From Patescibacteria group bacterium (lineage in GTDB: Bacteria > Patescibacteriota > Gracilibacteria > Peribacterales > Peribacteraceae), in the NCBI GenBank assembly GCA_018818235.1, contig JAHISE010000039.1:1-15862 (forward strand): 15,862 bases of DNA. The letters run 5' to 3'. Under the pieces are notes generated by a model that did no database searches, had not been told where the DNA came from, and worked only from the letters and a program-made list of their open reading frames with translations. Position numbers and translations under genes: made by a program. This document shows, one piece after another, positions 1-6,402 of this stretch (position 1 is the stretch's first letter; the number at the start of each line of letters is the position of its first letter).

Positions 1-165
1 CCAAATCCCAAATAACAAATCCCAACAATGCTGCTACTGCGTAGGACGGGCAACTAAAGAACGATCATAGTTTGGAATTTTGGATTTTGGGTTTCGTTGG
101 GTTTTGGGGTTTGGATTTTGGGATTTACTTTTGGGATTTGTGTTTTGTGTTTTGGGATTTTTAAT
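1..165. repeat. Inverted pair of degenerate heptamer arrays (CCAAATC / TTTTGGG type)
   Basis: Bases 1-28 read as consecutive 7-mers (CCAAATC, CCAAATA, ACAAATC, CCAACAA). Bases about 73-165 are a G/T-rich array of the complementary words (TTTTGGA, TTTTGGG, GGGATTT) with period close to 7. The arms are in opposite orientation and separated by about 44 unique bases, so they could fold on each other. The short open frames here (for example minus 34-219, rich in N-P-K-S) only translate the repeat. I see no gene, RNA gene or promoter in 166-276 either, so 1-306 is non-coding apart from repeats. Confidence 0.75.
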
Positions 166-276
166 TTGCTTTACTATGTTTTCCACAACATTTGGCATTG
201 ATCCATACTCATTTACCATGTGTCGCTCGCCACAGTCATTCGTGAATAAAGTGGCTCGCGAGCGCCCTGGCTTGTG

Positions 277-304
277 AACGAGTAAACGAGAAACTAGTAA
301 ACGT
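277..304. repeat. Degenerate heptamer array (AAACGAG type)
   Basis: Four consecutive 7-mers: AACGAGT, AAACGAG, AAACTAG, TAAACGT. It lies directly downstream of the pilin operon's last stop codon at 307. The words resemble those at 11374-11407 (AACTAGA, AACTAAA). Confidence 0.6.
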
Positions 305-306
305 AT

Positions 307-690
307 TTAACCCCCCGCAATAATCACAAAATTCCTCACAAAAGTGAATATCCCCTCCACCGCCAATGCCAAAATTAATCCTACAATTGCAGCCATAATT
401 ATCTTCTTCGCCTCCTCTTTACCCTGATCGTTTCCTGCAGAAGTAACAAGCTTAATTGATCCGTATATTATTGCCACAACCGCAAGGCCGGCCACGGTAG
501 CGGCAAAAAGGTCTCCAACGCGATCGAAGAATGTAGAAAGAAAGGAATCGCCCCTCAGTCCCGAGCCTGAGGCACAGGCACTCGAAGGATATATAACTTC
601 GCAGAAACTCCTTAGTTCTATGTCATCCAACCCTCCGGCATAGGCTTGTGGTATCAAAAGGCCGACAAGATAATAAAGATAAGTTCCCAT
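307..690 (-). CDS. VirB2/TrbC-like T4SS pilin-family small membrane protein
   Basis: This 127-aa protein has the plan of VirB2-like pilins common in CPR genomes (family assignment by recognition). It has an N-terminal signal peptide ending near AYA-G (residues 16-19), a short extracytoplasmic part with Cys30 and Cys39, and two hydrophobic helices at about 61-83 and 96-118. The helices are separated by a polar turn, TSAGNDQGKEEAKK, typical of the inter-helix loop. Such proteins form pilus or secretion-channel subunits, or an inner-membrane precursor pool. Its ATG overlaps the stop of the upstream gene (TAATG at 688-692), so it is the last gene of a translationally coupled three-gene operon. 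No ATPase or other T4SS gene is visible, so secretion versus pilus use cannot be decided. Confidence 0.75.
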   Translation of the reverse strand: MGTYLYYLVGLLIPQAYAGGLDDIELRSFCEVIYPSSACASGSGLRGDSFLSTFFDRVGDLFAATVAGLAVVAIIYGSIKLVTSAGNDQGKEEAKKIIMAAIVGLILALAVEGIFTFVRNFVIIAGG

Positions 691-1286
691 TATGCCGCCG
701 GAATGTTAAGTACTGCATTAACAAGAGGATAAGCAACATTTACTATAACGGCTGCTACTATCGCCCATATTAGTATCCCACGTGATTTATTAAATTCATC
801 AGCGTTTCCTCGCGCAAAAGCCATGCGGAAACCTGCATAAACCAGCATCAATGCAAAAACACTGTTGAAGATAACAACCATTGCAGAAACCGCAAGTGTC
901 ATAAAATCAAATATCGGTTGAGGATCAGGATCCGTAGAACCATATGACAAGCCCATGAATTTTGTTGCCACAAATCTTACAATTACTTGAGACATAAGAG
1001 TAATACATAAACCGATTAATGCATAAATTATGGACATTTTACCTTTGGAGATTTGCCCTTCTTCCCCCATGCTAAGAAGCATAAGGAATGCACCAACAAC
1101 AACAAATAATACCGAGGCACCTGCAGACACACTGATTAGTAAATTGGCTATAACAGGAATTGCTGTTGCCAAAACATTATCTGCTCCACAGTTAGAAAGA
1201 AAATCGCATGCTCCGGCCAATGCGTGGTCCAACGGAATAAGAAGCAGAATGCTTATGCCGGCAAATTTTAAAATATTGATTTTCAT
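690..1286 (-). CDS. Tandemly duplicated pilin-like membrane protein (four helices)
   Basis: This 198-aa protein has a signal peptide (cleavage near ALA-G, residues 22-25) followed by two pilin-like helical hairpins. The first has helices at about 42-72 and 84-107, with the polar turn MGEEGQISKGK. The second has helices at about 128-155 and 169-194, with the turn ARGNADEFNKSRG. The layout suggests a fused duplication of the VirB2-like unit seen once in the downstream gene. A Cys pair (C27, C33) sits just after the signal peptide. It overlaps both neighbours by TAATG (1284-1288 and 688-692), so the three products are probably made in fixed proportion. Role inferred from the family: a pilus or envelope-channel component. 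Confidence 0.7.
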   Translation of the reverse strand: MKINILKFAGISILLLIPLDHALAGACDFLSNCGADNVLATAIPVIANLLISVSAGASVLFVVVGAFLMLLSMGEEGQISKGKMSIIYALIGLCITLMSQVIVRFVATKFMGLSYGSTDPDPQPIFDFMTLAVSAMVVIFNSVFALMLVYAGFRMAFARGNADEFNKSRGILIWAIVAAVIVNVAYPLVNAVLNIPAA

Positions 1287-1771
1287 TAGGGCTTAAAGAA
1301 TGCTGCATTAAGAAGTTGAAGAATTACCCCCACAAAATATACGATAAGCAAACCTATTATCGCCGCAATCATACGGCCTCTCCATTCCTTACTCGGATCA
1401 CCGGTAAGCATAATCGCTCCGCCACATACCATTACCCAAAGCATTACAATTCCAAATGCGACTGAAAGAAGTGTCCCCCAACCACTACTAAGATAATTAA
1501 AGAGTGCTGCAGCAGGCTCGTTACCTGTTCCAAAATCAACTGTATCCGGCGCACCATCGCTAAGTGGCTCAAGTATTGGTATGCCTCCATCCCAAACATC
1601 ATCCCAATGCTGTGGAACTTTGTGACCGTATTCTGCATAACAATCAGCAATAGATTGTTTTCCTTGGTCAAAACAATCTTTTATACCTTCAGCCAATGCT
1701 TTTTGCACAATCTGAACCGAGACTGCAAGTACCACCAGCAAAGCACCGTAAGTAAGAATTTTGTATACCAT
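1286..1771 (-). CDS. Pilin-like membrane protein, first gene of the operon
   Basis: I place the start at the ATG at 1771 (161 aa), which begins directly with a hydrophobic signal sequence (cleavage near ALA-E). The frame stays open to 1855, but that extension would add charged residues before the signal and translate across a hairpin at 1789-1842. A perfect TATAAT also lies 6 nt upstream of 1771. After the signal comes a polar part with two Cys (motifs KDCFDQ and ADCYAEYG). Two C-terminal helices follow, separated by the turn TGDPSKEWRGR, as in VirB2-like proteins. It overlaps the next gene by TAATG at 1284-1288. It is probably a minor pilin or channel-assembly subunit; the exact family is uncertain. 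Confidence 0.65.
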   Translation of the reverse strand: MVYKILTYGALLVVLAVSVQIVQKALAEGIKDCFDQGKQSIADCYAEYGHKVPQHWDDVWDGGIPILEPLSDGAPDTVDFGTGNEPAAALFNYLSSGWGTLLSVAFGIVMLWVMVCGGAIMLTGDPSKEWRGRMIAAIIGLLIVYFVGVILQLLNAAFFKP

Positions 1772-1777
1772 CAGGAT

Positions 1778-1783
1778 ATTATA
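1778..1783 (-). promoter_or_regulatory. -10 box of the pilin operon (TATAAT)
   Basis: A perfect minus-strand TATAAT ends 6 nt before the ATG at 1771, so transcription would begin at or next to the start codon (leaderless mRNA). No good -35 hexamer is visible. This site decided the start I chose. Confidence 0.45.
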
Positions 1784-1788
1784 CCTCA

Positions 1789-1842
1789 TTTTGAGTGGTT
1801 TTTCGAGCCCAAAAACCATCCTAATAGGATATCCACTCAAAA
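1789..1842. repeat. Inverted repeat upstream of the pilin operon
   Basis: TTTTGAGTGG (1789-1798) is perfectly repeated in inverse as CCACTCAAAA (1833-1842). Nested inside, TGGTTTTT (1796-1803) pairs with AAAAACCA (1811-1818) around a 7-nt loop. It lies just upstream of the -10 box, so it could be an operator; no function is shown. Confidence 0.5.
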
Positions 1843-1898
1843 AAGAATCTTGCATCTATAATTCATTCTCTTTAAGATCTGACCATTAAGTAGTTAAT

Positions 1899-1946
1899 GC
1901 GGATGTAGCTTCCGCCTTCGCCCCGCTCTTGCGGCGCTTCGGTGGA
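1899..1946. repeat. REP-like palindrome upstream of tRNA-Gly genes
   Basis: TCCGCC (1911-1916) pairs with GGTGGA (1941-1946). A 3x3 internal loop (ttc/ttc) follows, then a GC pair step, a mismatch, and a CCGC-TCTT-GCGG hairpin (1923-1934). The same plan (outer stem, 3x3 internal loop, GC-starting inner stem) recurs at 8651-8684 and 9520-9598. The first 12 bases (1899-1910) equal the first 12 bases of the tRNA-Gly at 1995. Confidence 0.5.
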
Positions 1947-1971
1947 CTAGTAAGAATCGTTTGTTCTAGAA

Positions 1972-1980
1972 TGCTATAAT
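1972..1980 (+). promoter_or_regulatory. Extended -10 promoter for tRNA-Gly
   Basis: TGCTATAAT matches the extended -10 form (TG-n-TATAAT). The expected start is near 1987, 8 nt before the tRNA 5' end. No clear -35 is seen, as is usual for extended -10 promoters. Confidence 0.65.
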
Positions 1981-1994
1981 CTTGTACACATTTT

Positions 1995-2071
1995 GCGGAT
2001 GTAGCTCAGTTGGCTAGAGCGTCGCCTTGCCATGGCGAAGGTCGCGGGTTCGACCCCCGTCATCCGCTCCA
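1995..2071 (+). tRNA. tRNA-Gly(GCC), CCA encoded
   Basis: A full cloverleaf of 77 nt can be drawn. The acceptor is GCGGATG/CATCCGC, the D stem GCTC/GAGC, and the anticodon stem TCGCC/GGCGA with loop TTGCCAT (anticodon GCC, reading GGC/GGU). The T arm is GCGGG-TTCGACC-CCCGT, with discriminator T and an encoded CCA. An extended -10 promoter precedes it. Confidence 0.97.
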
Positions 2072-2077
2072 TTATTA

Positions 2078-2158
2078 TCGACAATCGACACTCAAAACGC
2101 TTCGCTTTCTACAATCAACATATATGCAATAAAGTCGAATGTCGAATGTTGATTGTCG
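2078..2158. repeat. Inverted pair of degenerate heptamer arrays (GTCGAAT / GTTGATT type)
   Basis: The right arm 2134-2158 reads GTCGAAT, GTCGAAT, GTTGATT, GTCG. The left arm CGACAATCGACA (2079-2090) is the inverse of TGTTGATTGTCG (2147-2158) with one mismatch, and a further inverse copy (ACAATCAACAT) lies at 2111-2121. The array fills the gap between the two tRNA-Gly genes. Confidence 0.65.
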
Positions 2159-3793
2159 CTATGCGGGATTAGTACAGTGGTAGTACACAAGCTTCCCAAG
2201 CTTGCAACGCGGGTTCGATTCCCGTATCCCGCTCCAAACTACACTAACGAGTTCCGAATGCAGACTTTTACCAGTTACTGACTGACTTTTTTCCGGTTCT
2301 ATCATTGCCAATTCTTTGGCATGCGTTTTCTTAACTTCCTTTAATGCCAAAGATACGTAATGTGGATCGTAATGCAGTTTTTGTTGTGATAATTTCCAGT
2401 TAGATCCTATACCGTTCAATACATCCTTTTTCTGCTGAGCAGAACCATGACTAATAACCTCCTTCGCTCCGTGAATAAGCGACAGGCGGTCACGGATATC
2501 ACTATTTTGATTGGATCTTTCGTTTTCTGCGTCCCGTAAATCTTCCTCAGCTTTCCTTTGTTCAACACATAACTGGTTAAACCTCCGCTTCATAATAGAT
2601 CGGGTATCAGAATCTCTTTCCTCCGAGATATTTTCCTCCACCAGAGACACTTTCTTTTTTAGCGAAATAATATGATTCCTCAACTGTTTCTCCTTGGTGG
2701 TCTCCTGCCTAACTTTATCCATAGCATCCAGAGAATTAATACCAAACTCAATTACCGCATCCGTTATCTGAATATCTTCAATTTCCTTTAGCAATTGCTT
2801 CTCGAGTTTATTTGCAGAAAGCGGCTTCTCCCTGCATGGCACAACTGAACGCTTGCGGTGTACACATCTATAGAAATCGTAATCCTTTGTTTTTCCTATG
2901 GATTTTACAAACTTGGTTTTTCTTTCGGCGGTCAAAAACGCATCACATGTCCCACAATGCAATAATCCTTTAAATGGGAATTCAACCGAACGTTCACGTA
3001 TACCTTTTCCGTTCTTAAGGTATGTTTGTACTTTCTCAAATTCTGTTTGGCTGATCATTGACTGATGTTTGCCTACATGTAATTCTCCATTCCACCGATA
3101 CAGACCACAATAAAACGGATTCTGAAATATTTTGTGGAATGTAGAAAACGCAATCAACTTTTCATTCCGATATATCGGACACTCATTTTCCATGTGCCTG
3201 AAAAGCTGCATCGTGGAACAACCATCATCAAGCAACTTGCGCCACAATGATCGTACCAATGGAAACATATCAGGATCAGGCAAGATACGCTTCTGTCCTT
3301 TTATAGCTTCTACTTCATTTCTATATCCCAATGGTGCTTTGCTTGGCATCCATCCCTTTTCTATCTTACTGCCCATACCACGCTTAACATCCGTACTTAG
3401 CTTGCGTATAAAATCCGTTGAACGCCCTGTTTCTACAGATAGTAGAATGGAGCTATCTTCTGGATAGTACGTGCGCTCAGGTGTGAAGATAGCCTTTATA
3501 ATGCCTTTCTGTAGCAACCACATAAGCTCACCGGAGTCCTTAGGATTACGACTAAGACGATCCATATTCCAGCAGAGGATGCCGCAAGCTTCCTCGTTTT
3601 TTATTCGTTCCATCATAGACGCAAACCCTTTACGCCCTACATCCTTTGCCGATTTTTCATCTTCTATTGTATCAACAATCGTGCATTCTCTATCTTTTGA
3701 CAACTGTGTAAGGACACGAATCTGGTCACCTATAGATTGTATTTGCCGAGTTTTGTCTTCCGTTGATTTACGAGCGTAGAGGAAGCACTTCAT
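2159..3793 (-). CDS. Large serine recombinase (integrase), 3' end antisense to tRNA-Gly
   Basis: This 544-aa protein would catalyse site-specific insertion and excision through a Ser-linked DNA intermediate. The resolvase domain (about 1-140) carries the YARKS motif with nucleophile Ser10 and Arg8, and the conserved DRLSR at 78-82. A recombinase domain follows (about 155-265), then a zinc ribbon with Cys280, Cys283, Cys310 and Cys320, and a long coiled coil (about 360-450). Length and order fit large serine integrases. Residues 520-544 are read from the complement of tRNA-Gly(CCC), and the stop lies 2 nt outside the tRNA. The C-terminal tail therefore depends on the insertion site and would differ in an excised circle. 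The start is the only ATG in place; no Shine-Dalgarno is visible. Confidence 0.93.
   Translation of the reverse strand: MKCFLYARKSTEDKTRQIQSIGDQIRVLTQLSKDRECTIVDTIEDEKSAKDVGRKGFASMMERIKNEEACGILCWNMDRLSRNPKDSGELMWLLQKGIIKAIFTPERTYYPEDSSILLSVETGRSTDFIRKLSTDVKRGMGSKIEKGWMPSKAPLGYRNEVEAIKGQKRILPDPDMFPLVRSLWRKLLDDGCSTMQLFRHMENECPIYRNEKLIAFSTFHKIFQNPFYCGLYRWNGELHVGKHQSMISQTEFEKVQTYLKNGKGIRERSVEFPFKGLLHCGTCDAFLTAERKTKFVKSIGKTKDYDFYRCVHRKRSVVPCREKPLSANKLEKQLLKEIEDIQITDAVIEFGINSLDAMDKVRQETTKEKQLRNHIISLKKKVSLVEENISEERDSDTRSIMKRRFNQLCVEQRKAEEDLRDAENERSNQNSDIRDRLSLIHGAKEVISHGSAQQKKDVLNGIGSNWKLSQQKLHYDPHYVSLALKEVKKTHAKELAMIEPEKSQSVTGKSLHSELVSVVWSGIRESNPRCKLGKLVYYHCTNPA
2163..2236 (+). tRNA. tRNA-Gly(CCC), CCA encoded; apparent integration target
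   Basis: A 74-nt cloverleaf: acceptor GCGGGAT/ATCCCGC, D stem GTAC/GTAC, anticodon stem CAAGC/GCTTG with loop TTCCCAA (anticodon CCC, reading GGG). The T arm is GCGGG-TTCGATT-CCCGT, followed by discriminator T and CCA. The gene lies wholly inside the 3' end of the minus-strand integrase frame, as expected where an element has inserted into a tRNA gene. No separate promoter is obvious; it may be co-transcribed with tRNA-Gly(GCC). Confidence 0.95.
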
Positions 3794-3894
3794 AGGAGGG
3801 ATATGGTACTTTATTTGAAATAAAAAGTTGAGGTGTCTTGGTTAGATCCGATTGCAATTAGCGGTTTTCTATGTCGCTCGTACTTGTCTGTTGA

Positions 3895-3909
3895 ACTAAT
3901 GTCATTAGT
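3895..3909. promoter_or_regulatory. Perfect 7-bp palindrome, possible operator
   Basis: ACTAATG-T-CATTAGT is a perfect inverted repeat with a 1-nt centre. It lies between the divergent integrase and the small + strand gene, where a regulator could control both. The binding protein is unknown; the element's XRE protein has a different-looking operator. Confidence 0.35.
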
Positions 3910-3978
3910 GTGGCCACGGATATAAAACCAAGTAACAAAAAGTCTGTTATGCGTTTTATTTCCTACCACACTTATACC

Positions 3979-4230
3979 ATGACAAGTACAAATCCTGTAC
4001 GGCAGTTTTCGGCAGAAAACGTAACAGTCTCTGTATTCTGTAACGAGACTATTTCCAACGGTAAGACACGTACTTTTTATTCTGTTTCCTGTCGCACTTT
4101 TTATTACAACAACGGGAAGCGTAAATACATGACAAGCATCAATGAGCGTTCTGTGCTTACGGCTTCTATGCTTCTCGACCTTGCTTATGCGTGGATTGTT
4201 GAACATAGAAGTATAGTTAAAACAAAATAA
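3979..4230 (+). CDS. Small conserved-looking protein of the element, function unknown
   Basis: From the ATG at 3979 this is 83 aa. It resembles, by pattern only, small proteins often met on CPR mobile elements: an N-terminal strand region (NVTVSVFCNE), a central FYSVSCRTFYY segment, and a C-terminal helix (LTASMLLDLAYAWIVEH). The frame is open further upstream (GTG at 3910, ATG at 3949), so the start is unsure. It is the only + strand gene between the integrase and the XRE gene. An overlapping minus frame at 3811-4257 was rejected because its protein lacks recognisable structure. No Shine-Dalgarno is seen. Confidence 0.5.
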   Translation: MTSTNPVRQFSAENVTVSVFCNETISNGKTRTFYSVSCRTFYYNNGKRKYMTSINERSVLTASMLLDLAYAWIVEHRSIVKTK

Positions 4231-4262
4231 CACCGGTATAGAAATCATATTCATCATTTTTG

Positions 4263-5231
4263 TTAAATTGGACAGGTGGGTAAATTCTCAGTTAGAAAAC
4301 CAATTACATCAAAGCCGGACTCATGAAGGCGTTTGGCATACGAAAGCATAGTCTTTACATATCGAGTTTTCTCAATCTCCTTGGAGCGTCCGGTAAACTT
4401 TGCCGTGGTCAATCGCTTAGCCGTGCTAATAGACAAGCCCCGTAAGGAATAAAAGTATGTTCCTCTATTATTCATACAAAGAGATGCAAACCACTCTTCC
4501 AAACCATGCAAACCAGATTCATCACCAGATAATCTGCATTCACAATATTTCAACAGTTTTTGCGGAGTGATACCAAGTACGCCACATGTCATCGTATGGA
4601 TCTCAGGCTCAATTCTGGTCACTACTGGCTCTTTTAAATACTCAGGAGTCAACATAAACTTACACTTAGACTTCATCTCAATCTTTTTATCATACACACG
4701 TATAAAATACTTTTTATTATTACCTTTCTTCCCCAAATAAAACGATTCAAAACGCTTACCATCACGCACAACATTATTTTTCCTAAACTGGGTACGCTTC
4801 CACTTCCACAACGTATCAACTTTCACATTCACATCCAAACAAATATCAAGACGAGAAACTATCAAATACTCACCATACATCTTCAAAAACTTAATAATTA
4901 CATCCTCCAATTCATACAAATAAAAATAAGTACCATAAAAAGTAAACACGTATGGAACAGAGCCTGATATCCCCATGTCTAAATTCTTTGCCAAACGAAA
5001 AACATTGTAACGACCACATGAAAAAAATATTTGTTTTTGTTGCCTGTTTTCTATGTAGGAAAGATCATATTTTCTACCCAGAAATTCTACATCATACTTC
5101 TGATTGGAATTATCAGAAAACCCTTCAAATAAATATGAAAATGTATTACCTCTAAATCCTTTGCAGAGGTTAAGCTGCAAATAGTCGATGCCGAAGCGCA
5201 AAACTTTAGTTTTCATAGTAAAACTGGTCAC
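4263..5231 (-). CDS. Rep_trans / MobT-like replication initiation or relaxase protein
   Basis: This 322-aa protein carries the marks of the replication initiation factor family (pT181 RepC, NicK, MobT group). These are an RLDICLD motif at 127-133 (R-x-D-x-x-x-D form, metal binding), a KKYFIRVYDKK block with the probable catalytic Tyr180, and a TRIEPE motif near 205-210. Such proteins nick one strand at an origin and start rolling-circle replication or transfer. The start is GTG at 5231, overlapping the upstream 66-aa gene's stop as GTGA, so the two are coupled; ATG at 5216 is an alternative. The gene is A/T-rich compared with its surroundings. The nested palindrome at 6301-6396 is a candidate origin. 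Confidence 0.8.
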   Translation of the reverse strand: MTSFTMKTKVLRFGIDYLQLNLCKGFRGNTFSYLFEGFSDNSNQKYDVEFLGRKYDLSYIENRQQKQIFFSCGRYNVFRLAKNLDMGISGSVPYVFTFYGTYFYLYELEDVIIKFLKMYGEYLIVSRLDICLDVNVKVDTLWKWKRTQFRKNNVVRDGKRFESFYLGKKGNNKKYFIRVYDKKIEMKSKCKFMLTPEYLKEPVVTRIEPEIHTMTCGVLGITPQKLLKYCECRLSGDESGLHGLEEWFASLCMNNRGTYFYSLRGLSISTAKRLTTAKFTGRSKEIEKTRYVKTMLSYAKRLHESGFDVIGFLTENLPTCPI

Positions 5232-5428
5232 CGTGTTACTATACGGTGACCGGATATAGTATCCCGCGTCGTGTTCGGCGGGCGCGAAGCGCCCTTGCGC
5301 ACAGCGCTGAGCATGGCAAGAAGTGCTTTCAATTTCTGCTGAGCCTCACTGAATGTAAGGCATATCCCGTACTCTTTCTCGTAGAGCTTTTGGAATGACT
5401 GCACGATAGTGGAAGGCAGATTTTGCAC
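5228..5428 (-). CDS. Small helical protein coupled to the Rep gene
   Basis: A 66-aa protein from GTG at 5428. The first 45 residues look helical and contain a segment (FQKLYEKEYGICLTFSEAQ) of a type I recall from short CPR proteins near recombinases and plasmid genes, usually continuing into a helix such as KLKALLAMLSAV. The tail is basic (RPPNTTRDTISGHRIVTR). Its stop overlaps the Rep start (GTGA), which supports both genes being real. A 6-bp inverted repeat (GCAGAT 5416-5421 / ATCTGC 5429-5434) spans the start codon. Function unknown; it may regulate or assist the initiator. Confidence 0.6.
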   Translation of the reverse strand: MQNLPSTIVQSFQKLYEKEYGICLTFSEAQQKLKALLAMLSAVRKGASRPPNTTRDTISGHRIVTR

Positions 5429-5464
5429 ATCTGCACTTTTGTCTATTTATTCATTACATGCTCA

Positions 5465-6262
5465 TCAATCCTTGTTTCGGTACTCGTTCAGTACCGTTTT
5501 CCGAAGAGACTTAGCATTGTAGTGCCTTTGGAAGTACACGTATTTTTCGTCTGGATTTACGTAAGCGTATCTAAATTTACGATCATCAGATTGCAATCCC
5601 ATGGAATCAATATACTCGCTTGGCTTGAATTTTTGCCTCTTATTAAGTTGAAGAACTTTGTAAAAATGATCAAATTCAATTATTGTTCCTGCATTATTCC
5701 AACACACATCAAAGAAATCACGAACAACACTATCTGATTGAAAATTATGCAACTCTGTTTCATCGTCACGATTAACTTCAATGAGACGTACGCCAATACC
5801 ACGAGGCTCAATGCGAAGGTAACGCTCTGTTGCTGTCTCATCTACATTATTCTTTTCAAGAATTCCAATACCAAAAAGATTGATTATTGCGAGGTTGCAG
5901 AAACCACGTAACTCCTTTTCCGAAACTATTTGAATGCGATTGTTTACGACCTTTATCAATCCTCCCGTTCGCAAATATCCAATGGCAAAATCCCTGCTTG
6001 TTTTACGATCACTGAATTTAAAAGTCGGAATATTCCCATACAAGTGAGGCTCAAGAAATATTTCTTTCTTGTAAACAATGTAGTTAATAAGGTTGATCAT
6101 AAGATCGTAAACAGCATAAAAATCTTCCTTTGAGAACGACTTCATCCCCGTCAGCAGAATCGTTGCCTTGTCTGGACTCAATGAGATATCTCCGAACATC
6201 GGCATATCTTGAGTATGCTTGAGCATAAGATTCACCAGAACTTCTTGAGTATTATTATTCAT
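5465..6262 (-). CDS. Hypothetical protein of the integrative element
   Basis: A 265-aa soluble protein that I do not recognise. It has no signal peptide or membrane segment. The middle (about 80-150) may be a winged-helix-like fold (ISLSPDK near the start; IGYLRTGGLIKVVNNRIQIV reads as a helix followed by two strands), and the C-terminus is basic and aromatic (YVYFQRHYNAKSLRKTV). It is followed by the 66-aa gene and Rep on the same strand, so it may be the first gene of a replication operon. A TATACT hexamer lies 4 nt before its ATG, and the nested palindrome at 6301-6396 sits just upstream. A replication or DNA-binding accessory role is a guess from position only. Confidence 0.7.
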   Translation of the reverse strand: MNNNTQEVLVNLMLKHTQDMPMFGDISLSPDKATILLTGMKSFSKEDFYAVYDLMINLINYIVYKKEIFLEPHLYGNIPTFKFSDRKTSRDFAIGYLRTGGLIKVVNNRIQIVSEKELRGFCNLAIINLFGIGILEKNNVDETATERYLRIEPRGIGVRLIEVNRDDETELHNFQSDSVVRDFFDVCWNNAGTIIEFDHFYKVLQLNKRQKFKPSEYIDSMGLQSDDRKFRYAYVNPDEKYVYFQRHYNAKSLRKTVLNEYRNKD

Positions 6263-6266
6263 GGAC

Positions 6267-6272
6267 AGTATA
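6267..6272 (-). promoter_or_regulatory. -10-like hexamer before the 265-aa gene
   Basis: Minus-strand TATACT ends 4 nt before the ATG at 6262, implying a leaderless or nearly leaderless transcript if used. No well-placed -35 is visible. Confidence 0.3.
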
Positions 6273-6300
6273 CTTTACTTGTATTTACTTAATATGCAAT

Positions 6301-6396
6301 CTTTTTGACGGACAAGAGAGAATACTACGGCGGTCAAGGTAGTACTGCGGTCTCCACCTTGACCGCCGTAGTACGATAGGGGTGTCCGTCAAAAAG
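6301..6396. repeat. 96-bp nested perfect inverted repeat; candidate replication/transfer origin
   Basis: Outer arms CTTTTTGACGGACA (6301-6314) and TGTCCGTCAAAAAG (6383-6396) are a perfect 14-bp inverted pair. Inner arms of 18 bp (6323-6340 and 6356-6373) are also perfect, around a 15-nt loop. In all, 64 of 96 bases can pair. The loop (6341-6355) partly repeats the arm (AGTACTGCGGTC versus ACTACGGCGGTC). T-runs lie before the stem and A-runs after it on both strands, the opposite of an intrinsic terminator. With a Rep_trans gene nearby, an origin is the best reading (inference). Confidence 0.8.
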
Positions 6397-6402
6397 AAAT
6401 AA

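Noticed and set aside
1286..1855. Starting the first pilin-operon gene at 1855
   Set aside because: The added residues precede the signal sequence, translate across an inverted repeat, and would place the TATAAT at 1778-1783 inside the gene.
2250..2259. AGTTCCGAAT next to tRNA-Gly, repeated at 8601 and 9491, as the attachment site of the integrative element
   Set aside because: Only about 10 bases match, they lie outside the tRNA, and the 8601/9491 copies belong to a longer repeat unrelated to the tRNA end. Chance cannot be excluded.
3811..4257. A 148-codon minus-strand open frame opposite the small + strand gene
   Set aside because: Its protein has no coherent pattern and is the antisense of a + strand frame with strand/helix pattern typical of element-borne small proteins. 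It would also leave the + frame unexplained.
6301..6396. The nested palindrome as an intrinsic terminator
   Set aside because: On either strand the stem is followed by AAAAAG, not a T-run, and there are two concentric stems rather than one GC-rich hairpin.
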